Source: Methylacidimicrobium sp. B4
GTDB lineage: Bacteria > Verrucomicrobiota > Verrucomicrobiia > Methylacidiphilales > Methylacidiphilaceae
Length of the DNA stretch: 64,000 bases
Assembly: GCF_017310545.1 (NCBI RefSeq)
Contig: NZ_CP066203.1
Location: 1,302,001 to 1,366,000, forward strand
Reading direction: 5' to 3'
Shown here: positions 58,703 through 64,000 of the stretch, in pieces
Layout: every line of letters starts with the position of its first letter
How positions within the stretch are numbered: the stretch's first letter is position 1
Notes under the pieces: generated by a model
What the model was told of the DNA's origin: nothing
What the model saw: the letters and a program-made list of their open reading frames with translations, nothing else
The model's database searches: none
Translations under genes and position numbers: made by a program

Positions 58703-58836
58703 CTTAAAGAAAAGTTAAACTCCCGCCCCCGCTTTTCTTAAAGCGCGCAGGCATAACCTGAGTGCAGGTTGAAAGAGCGCTCAGGTTGATTCTCTCGGGA
58801 TCTGCCGACCGGTCGTCGGTCTCCTCTCGGAGAATC
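58703..58836 (+). promoter_or_regulatory. Inverted-repeat-rich leader before tonB
   Basis: Between the kinase stop and tonB there are four nested or adjacent inverted repeats. CTTAAAGAAAAG (58703-58714) nearly pairs with CTTTTCTTAAAG (58732-58743). AACCTGAG (58755-58762) pairs with CTCAGGTT (58780-58787). GATTCTC (58788-58794) pairs with GAGAATC (58830-58836), enclosing CCGAC-CGGTC-GTCGG (58805-58819). CAGGTTGA occurs twice as a direct repeat at 58765 and 58782, so the second stem has two possible partners. This could be an operator cluster or a switching RNA leader. Confidence 0.5.
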
Positions 58837-58870
58837 GACGCCGAGCAAAAAAACAGGAAGGAGGCTCGCC

Positions 58871-59599
58871 ATGATCCTTCTCCAAGAGCGCAAGAGTCAG
58901 AACGTCGGGCACCGGCTGGTGAAGCTGCCGATCCTGTTCGCCAGTGCGGCGCCAAAGGTGGCCGCCCCCATGGGGCCTCGTCTTTCGGAGCCCCAGGGAG
59001 TTTTTCCGTTCGCGGAAGACCCAGTCGAGCGGCGCGAGCGAACCGCCGGGTGGATTCTCTCCCTGGCTTTCCATGCGGCCCTGATCCTGGGAGCCGGGAT
59101 CAGCCTGGCACCCAAGATCAAGCAGGCCGCAACGTCCATGTCCTTCTTTCCACCCGCGACGGTCGATCTCGTGGCGACTCCGGAGCCAACCACGCAGGCC
59201 GTGCCGGAGCCGCTGCCGCCCAAGCCGGACGACATGGCCCAGGCCGTCGTGCGCAAGGTCCAGCCCAAGAAAGCCACGCCCGCCCCAAAGCCGGCACCTG
59301 CGGCCGTCTCAGCCGCCCGACCGACCCGGCTCGCGCAGCCCGACTACCTCCGGAATCCCCCTCCGGTGTACCCCGACGCGGCTCGGCAGAAAAAGGAGCA
59401 GGGCGTCGTCTACGTCTGGGTGAAGATTTCGCCAGTGGGTGGGGTGGAAACGGCGCGGATCGTGCGCAGCTCGGGCTTTTCGGATCTCGATCAGTCAGCG
59501 GAGACCGCCGTCGAGCATTGGCGGTTTCACCCCGCCCTGGCGGGAGTGAAACCCGTCGAGTCTCAAGCGGTCGTCCCGGTTCGCTTCTATCTCCAATGA
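58871..59599 (+). CDS. tonB: TonB-family energy transducer
   Basis: A 242-residue TonB-like protein linking inner-membrane energy to outer-membrane receptors. A membrane segment lies near residues 60-80 (TAGWILSLAFHAALILGAGI), a Pro/Lys-rich periplasmic spacer follows (PEPLPPKPDDMAQ, KATPAPKPAPA), and the TonB C-terminal domain ends it: NPPPVYPDAARQKKEQGVVY and VEHWRFHPALAG. The N-terminus is a longer cytoplasmic tail than usual, about 58 residues. Start ATG 58871 after a strong GGAAGGAGG. No exbB or exbD is adjacent. A TonB-dependent receptor follows. Confidence 0.92.
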   Translation: MILLQERKSQNVGHRLVKLPILFASAAPKVAAPMGPRLSEPQGVFPFAEDPVERRERTAGWILSLAFHAALILGAGISLAPKIKQAATSMSFFPPATVDLVATPEPTTQAVPEPLPPKPDDMAQAVVRKVQPKKATPAPKPAPAAVSAARPTRLAQPDYLRNPPPVYPDAARQKKEQGVVYVWVKISPVGGVETARIVRSSGFSDLDQSAETAVEHWRFHPALAGVKPVESQAVVPVRFYLQ

Positions 59600-59613
59600 C
59601 GAGGCATAGTCTC

Positions 59614-59660
59614 GGAAGGGCTTCCCGATCCGTAAGAATGGTTGACAAGGAAGCCCTTCC
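59614..59660 (+). promoter_or_regulatory. Perfect 12-bp inverted repeat between tonB and the receptor gene
   Basis: GGAAGGGCTTCC at 59614-59625 and its exact reverse complement GGAAGCCCTTCC at 59649-59660 flank 23 bases. No T run follows, so it is not a standard terminator. It lies 14 bases after the tonB stop and 39 bases before the receptor start, and could shield the upstream end, bind a dimeric regulator, or moderate read-through. Confidence 0.65.
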
Positions 59661-59699
59661 CGGCGCAGAGAGGCTCCAGCCGCGCAAGGCGCCCGCGAT

Positions 59700-62483
59700 A
59701 TGCCCATGCTGCTCCGCTCCTGCCTCGGCATCCTTCTCTCCGTCCTCCTCCCCGGAATCCTTCTCCTTTTGATGGGCGATCCGGCTCCGGCGCTCGGCGC
59801 AGAGCCGGGACCGAGCAGCGGCTCCACCGAGGAGGCATCGACTCCTTCCCCGTCCGCAGCCCAACCGGAGAGCGCACCCGCTCCCTCGACCGGCCAAGCT
59901 CCGCCGGAGGCGGCTCCGGAAAGTACGGAAGCGGGCCCCGAAGCAGCAGCGCCGGGGCCGGGGGCCGCGGCGGCCCCTCCCCCTTCCGAGGCCGCTCCTC
60001 CCATCACCGTTCCTCAGGGGCCCCTGCCCGCGGGAGAGCTCCCGCCTGGCTTGGGTCCGGTTCTGGGCGAAGTGGATGTGGGGGCATCCACCCCTTACGA
60101 ATCGGTCGAGCCAGCCGAGCAGCCGGTCGGGGTCCTCGGCCCCGAGATGAGCGTCATGGAGACTCCGCGAACGGTTCAAATCGTCAACAAGGAGGAGATT
60201 CAGACCACCAACGCCCAGTCGGTCAACGATCTGGCCGCCTTCGTCCCGGGCATCAATCCGACCCAGATGACCGGCAGCCCCGTGTCGGAGCCGGTGATTC
60301 GCGGCCTTCCGGGGACAGCCTACCGCAACGGAATGCTCGTCGGGTTCAGCCAGTCCGCCCAATGGGGTCCGCTCATGAACATGAACGCCTACGACAACCT
60401 CGACGTCGTCACGGGCCCCGTCAGCATCGTATTCGGTCCCCAAGAGATGGCGGGAGGTTTCGCCAACGAGGTCACCAAGCAGCCCTATTTCGACCAATTT
60501 CGGGGAACCGCGAGCTACACGGGCGGCATGTACAGCACCAACTTCTGGAACATCGACATCGGAGGACCGATCCTCAAGGACAAGCTCGCCTACCGGGTCG
60601 ACTACTTCGGGCAGGACGGCTACGCTCCGTACAACTACTACGATGGAGCCTACCTCCAGCGGCAATGCGCCCTTTTGGCACTCTCCGCCAAGCCCTACGA
60701 CAACCTGACGATCGACTTCAATACCGAGCTCGACCTCAACCATCTCAACACGGTGGCGGGCATCAACCGTCCCGACCAGGCCCTGATCAGCGACGGCCTC
60801 TATCAGACCGGCTCGCTCGCCGGTTGGTACGGCCCACCGGGAGTCCTCCATCCCGGGCTCGGGACCGCTCCGCCCGGAGCGGGCTATGCGATGAACTGGG
60901 GCCCGCAAGTACCGATCAGCCGCCGTTCCAACCTCTTCGCCAATTCCGAGAACTCAACCCAGCAGCTCTACTATGTCGCCCAGGCGATCGAGACCCTCAA
61001 GATCGATGAGGGCCTCTCGCTCGTGAACAACTCGATGTTCGAGTACTTCAGCACCTACATCGATCAGGCCATCCCCTCGACGTTCTGGGCGATCTTGCCG
61101 GCGGGGTACGACTTCGACGACCGGCTCGAGCTCCGCGCCTCCTTCGACACCCCGATCGGAAGGAGCGGCCAGCCCGTGGCCTCCAGCGACTCGAGCGCAG
61201 AAGCCGAGAAGGGCCCCGGGGCGAAGCTCCACCATGCGATCGATGCCGGCTTGGAATTCCGCTTCTTCAGCGATACGGAGTATTCGGGAGCCTGGCATTC
61301 GCCAATCAACATCTGGAACATGACGCAACCCCTCACCTCGAGGGACTACTCTCCGCTCGTCCCCTTTTCCACGGCGACTGCGGCTCCCTACAGCAATCCC
61401 TACCTGACCGACATTCCGGTCCCCGGTTATCCGGGTGCGTACTACAACGTCTTCAACTACCTCTCGACCTCGGATACCTTTTACGAGCTTTCGCCCTTCT
61501 ACCAGCACAAGGTCGACTTTACCGATCAGTGGAGCCTCCTTCTCTCGGGGAGGATGAACGCCTACTTCATCCAGGCTTCCCCGCCACCGGGAACCCCAGG
61601 CGACATTTCGGCGGCGGCCCCCTCCTTTGGGCTCCCGACCTTGACGCCGACCTCGATGAGCATCGTCCAGCCCGAAGTGTCGATCAGTCCCAGCTACAAG
61701 CCCTTCCCCTGGATGACCAACTACTTCACCTTCTTCTACGGGCAGACCACCCTCCTTTCCCAGTTCGGGAGCTTCGGCCCCTCCTATCCCTCCTCCTACT
61801 ACCATCAGAACAATTTTCTCTACGAGCTGGGAACCAAGCTCAACCTTCTGCATGACCATCTCTTCCTGGGCTTTTCGGCCTACATGCAAAGCGGCTACAT
61901 TCCGGCACAGGTCATCCCGGGGGGTCCCATTGCGACCGCCCAAGCCAACATCCAAGGGATCCAGCTCAACGGCAGCTACCAGCCCAGCCGGAACTTCTGG
62001 CTCAACTTCGGCTACGCCTACATCGCCGCACAAGAGCAGTGGGCCGGACTCCCCCAGGGGCCTTTGGCGGAGCAGCCCTACTCCACCTCCGTGGCCCGTC
62101 AATACGGGCTGCCGGTCGATCCGATGGTCAACCTGGCGGCAGCCAACTACCCGTTCATCGGGTTTCCGACCAACTACGGCAACCTGATGGCGACCTACAA
62201 GTTCAACAACGGCTTCGGCATATCCCTCTGGGGCATCACCGAGAGCGGCAATTACATCTTCTACACCTATTCGACCCGGATCCCGACCTGGTATACGCTA
62301 AACGCCCGCCTCTTCTATGCCGCCAAGCGGTGGGAAGCGAGCCTCTACGTCTACAACCTGACCAACGAGGAGTACTGGCTTCCCGGAGCTCCCGGTTTCA
62401 GCAATGCGCGGTTCATGAACTACGACTATATCGTTCCGCAGCTCCCCTTCTGGATCCAGGGCACGGTCCAGATCAACTTCTGA
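59700..62483 (+). CDS. TonB-dependent outer-membrane receptor
   Basis: A 927-residue outer-membrane receptor. After a signal peptide (about 33 residues, ending ALGAEP) comes an unusual linker of about 80 residues made almost wholly of Ala, Pro, Ser and Glu, before the plug domain begins. Plug motifs are METPRTVQIVNKEEIQTTNA, VIRGLPGTAYRNGM and NLDVVTGPVSIVFGPQEMAG. The beta-barrel follows, rich in aromatic residues, ending in PFWIQGTVQINF with the terminal Phe expected for outer-membrane insertion. It probably takes up a ferric siderophore or other large ligand, in the FhuA/FecA manner. A clear TonB box is not assigned. Confidence 0.92.
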   Translation: MPMLLRSCLGILLSVLLPGILLLLMGDPAPALGAEPGPSSGSTEEASTPSPSAAQPESAPAPSTGQAPPEAAPESTEAGPEAAAPGPGAAAAPPPSEAAPPITVPQGPLPAGELPPGLGPVLGEVDVGASTPYESVEPAEQPVGVLGPEMSVMETPRTVQIVNKEEIQTTNAQSVNDLAAFVPGINPTQMTGSPVSEPVIRGLPGTAYRNGMLVGFSQSAQWGPLMNMNAYDNLDVVTGPVSIVFGPQEMAGGFANEVTKQPYFDQFRGTASYTGGMYSTNFWNIDIGGPILKDKLAYRVDYFGQDGYAPYNYYDGAYLQRQCALLALSAKPYDNLTIDFNTELDLNHLNTVAGINRPDQALISDGLYQTGSLAGWYGPPGVLHPGLGTAPPGAGYAMNWGPQVPISRRSNLFANSENSTQQLYYVAQAIETLKIDEGLSLVNNSMFEYFSTYIDQAIPSTFWAILPAGYDFDDRLELRASFDTPIGRSGQPVASSDSSAEAEKGPGAKLHHAIDAGLEFRFFSDTEYSGAWHSPINIWNMTQPLTSRDYSPLVPFSTATAAPYSNPYLTDIPVPGYPGAYYNVFNYLSTSDTFYELSPFYQHKVDFTDQWSLLLSGRMNAYFIQASPPPGTPGDISAAAPSFGLPTLTPTSMSIVQPEVSISPSYKPFPWMTNYFTFFYGQTTLLSQFGSFGPSYPSSYYHQNNFLYELGTKLNLLHDHLFLGFSAYMQSGYIPAQVIPGGPIATAQANIQGIQLNGSYQPSRNFWLNFGYAYIAAQEQWAGLPQGPLAEQPYSTSVARQYGLPVDPMVNLAAANYPFIGFPTNYGNLMATYKFNNGFGISLWGITESGNYIFYTYSTRIPTWYTLNARLFYAAKRWEASLYVYNLTNEEYWLPGAPGFSNARFMNYDYIVPQLPFWIQGTVQINF

Positions 62484-62538
62484 CCGCGGCACCTTACCGC
62501 TTTACCGCGGTGGCAGAGCTCCGCTCTGTCCGCCAGCG

Positions 62539-63099
62539 CTACTTGCGGGAGGGGCTCGCCGGAGCATTCACCTCGGCTGCCGCTTCCTCATCCGCCTTCA
62601 GGATCAGCTCATCGAGCAGGGGCGCCATGGCAATCTCGAGGCGAAGCAGGGAAGGCTTGCGCGGATCGCCTTCTCCGCAACTCGACGTTCCGGCGAAGAG
62701 ATAGGAGGCCAGCTCCTCCCGATCGGTCTCCGAGAGCGTGCGCAGCACTCGCACCGCCAGCTCCGGTTCGGCCGCGACGGCGTAGGCGGCCAGCATGGCC
62801 GCTTCCACGTCCTCGATGGCGAGCAGCTCTTTTGCGCCCAGAAGCACGCCCCGCATGGTCGCCTCCGCCCTGGGCCCTCCCTCGATGAGCGAAGCCCGGA
62901 CCCGCCGCAGGAGCGGCCGAAGCTTCTGATCGAGGACGCCGGGATACTCGGGAAGAGGGGCTTTCCGAAGGGCACCGCCCACGCTCTGGAACTCCGCTTG
63001 AAAATTCGGCACGCTCTCCGCCGCCCGGAGAGAGCCTCCCGCTCCCGCTATTAAGCCGATCCAGCACAGGCCAATGCTCACCCACCGTTTCTTGCTCAT
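62539..63099 (-). CDS. Secreted protein of unknown function
   Basis: A 186-residue protein with a signal peptide: MSKKRWVSIGLCWIGLIAGA then GGSLRAAES, cleaved near AxA. The mature part is mostly helical and Ala/Glu/Leu-rich (AMLAAYAVAAEPELAVRVLR), with one Cys in GTSSCGEGDP. I recognise no family; it may be periplasmic. Start ATG 63099 (rather than the long upstream frame). It lies 11 bases downstream of hpnE on the same strand and so may belong to the hopanoid-related transcript. Converges on the receptor gene. Confidence 0.7.
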   Translation of the reverse strand: MSKKRWVSIGLCWIGLIAGAGGSLRAAESVPNFQAEFQSVGGALRKAPLPEYPGVLDQKLRPLLRRVRASLIEGGPRAEATMRGVLLGAKELLAIEDVEAAMLAAYAVAAEPELAVRVLRTLSETDREELASYLFAGTSSCGEGDPRKPSLLRLEIAMAPLLDELILKADEEAAAEVNAPASPSRK

Positions 63100-63110
63100 G
63101 GTACTCTCCG

Positions 63111-64000
63111 CTACCCCCTTGCTTCCGCCATCGCCCATTTTCCGCTGGGAGAGGGCGACAATGCCTTCTCTTCTTCCGCCCGGTGCATCATCCGGACGGC
63201 GGAAATCCCGCTCTGGACCGCTCCCTCGATGGTGGCGGGGAGGCCCGTGTCGGTCCAATCCCCCGCAATCCAGAGATTAGGCCATTGGCTCCGCGGACCC
63301 GGTCGCAACCCGCATTCCGCTGGGCTCAGGGAAGGAGTGCCCCCTTGTGCCCGATAGAGAAAGGAATGGAGGAGCCGAGCCTCGGCCGCTTCCGGCAGCC
63401 GATTCCGAAGCTCTGCCATCACCCGGTCCGCTACGGCCTCCCGTGATAGCTCCTTCCAGGACTGAGCGGCGCTGATGACCACCGCGTATGCATGGCCGCA
63501 AGCCGAGCTCCTCCCCAAGATGCGTTCACGGGAAAAGAGCCAATGGAGGTCCGAGTCGAGGAAGCCGACTACGGTTTCCCGCGTCAGCGGCCGATCGGTC
63601 CAGAGGTAGAGATTGAGGATCGCTTCCTCCCCGATCGATCGGCAGATTGCTTGGAGCCGGCTCTCCGAGGGCAAGAGCGCGCGGAGGGAGTTCCAGGGCA
63701 GAGCGCTCACGACCTGGTCGACCTCCCGACGCTCCCCGGAGGCAAGTTCGATCGCCTCCAGCCGATCGCCAGCAAAGAGGAGCCGCCTCACCGGAGAACG
63801 ACAGACGAGGCTCCCGCCACAGTAACGCACGAGCCGCTCACACTCCTTGGCCAAGAGATCGCCCAGATCCACACCGCAAAAGGCCAGAGCCGAATCCTCC
63901 CGGCCGCCCAGGAGAGCCCGGCGGATGACGACCGTCAGCATCTGGGCCGAAGCTCGGCCGAGCTGCTGGTTGCAAGCGGCCAGGCAAAGAGGTTCCCAAA
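63111..64000 (-). CDS. hpnE: HpnE-like hydroxysqualene/squalene oxidoreductase, 5' end outside window
   Basis: The C-terminal 296 residues of an FAD-dependent amine-oxidase-fold protein of the hopanoid pathway (HpnE). HpnE helps make squalene from hydroxysqualene. The frame is open to the right edge (upstream WEPLCLAACNQQLGRASAQM), so the internal ATG at 63941 is not the start. Landmarks are VSALPWNSLRALLP, VVGFLDSDLHWLF, and the ending LWIAGDWTDTGLPATIEGAV, which is the FAD-binding C-terminal motif of this family. The N-terminal dinucleotide motif lies outside. hpnC and hpnD, if present, would be upstream. Confidence 0.85.
   Translation of the reverse strand, partial: WEPLCLAACNQQLGRASAQMLTVVIRRALLGGREDSALAFCGVDLGDLLAKECERLVRYCGGSLVCRSPVRRLLFAGDRLEAIELASGERREVDQVVSALPWNSLRALLPSESRLQAICRSIGEEAILNLYLWTDRPLTRETVVGFLDSDLHWLFSRERILGRSSACGHAYAVVISAAQSWKELSREAVADRVMAELRNRLPEAAEARLLHSFLYRAQGGTPSLSPAECGLRPGPRSQWPNLWIAGDWTDTGLPATIEGAVQSGISAVRMMHRAEEEKALSPSPSGKWAMAEARG

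Overview
The window is about 60% G+C and densely packed, and most of it is core housekeeping sequence from a Gram-negative member of the PVC group. Several features point that way together: a roughly 1,850-residue tandem UvrA of the kind known from Chlamydiae and Verrucomicrobia, an LptF/G permease, a TonB system, an RND-type outer-membrane efflux lipoprotein, a hopanoid-type HpnE oxidase and a plasma-membrane type (P3A) proton ATPase. The last two would suit an acidophile. My best guess is an acidophilic verrucomicrobial methanotroph (Methylacidiphilales, Methylacidimicrobium-like), but nothing here proves that lineage.

Layout. 1-2.1 kb: PhoB/PhoR-type two-component pair, cut by the left edge. 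2.4-6.4 kb: a two-gene module (AAA_21-type ATPase plus a small partner) that is broken twice, once by an IS607-like element (tnpA/tnpB, itself decayed) and once by an in-frame stop. 6.4-17.2 kb: glmS, glgC, a Memo-family gene, gltX, pgsA, der, the proton ATPase and phoU. 17.2-22.6 kb: an accessory island with decayed reading frames, a DUF2971 protein, an orphan HigA-like antitoxin beside a truncated toxin, a methyltransferase, a complete IS256-family element with a 9-bp target duplication, and two related copies of a small membrane-protein sequence. 23.3-31 kb: the glycine cleavage operon gcvT-gcvH-gcvP, a flippase-like membrane protein, the CCA-adding enzyme and HU. 31-38 kb, minus strand: the chaperone block dnaK-groS-groL, with mpl, a DICT-like protein and tadA upstream. 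38-46 kb: ygfZ, two small proteins, the haem operon (yqeY-ccsA-hemA-hemC-cobA/hemD) and an LptF/G permease. 46-55 kb: a small lipoprotein, a proline peptidase, an efflux channel and giant uvrA. 55-64 kb: a ThDP-dependent decarboxylase, a second two-component system, tonB with a structured leader, a TonB-dependent receptor, a secreted protein and the C-terminal part of hpnE, which runs off the right edge.

Many neighbours are coupled by ATGA start/stop overlaps: phoB/phoR, Memo/gltX, gltX/pgsA, gcvT/gcvH, hemA/hemC, hemC/cobA-hemD, and the second regulator/kinase pair. I corrected many starts to these overlaps or to conserved N-termini. I found no rRNA, tRNA or CRISPR array. The least expected signals are the seamless reconstruction of the ATPase gene across the IS607-like element, the shared CCCAAGCG context of both tnpB frameshifts, the paired small-membrane-protein copies, and the hairpin-rich leaders of the HU and tonB genes.
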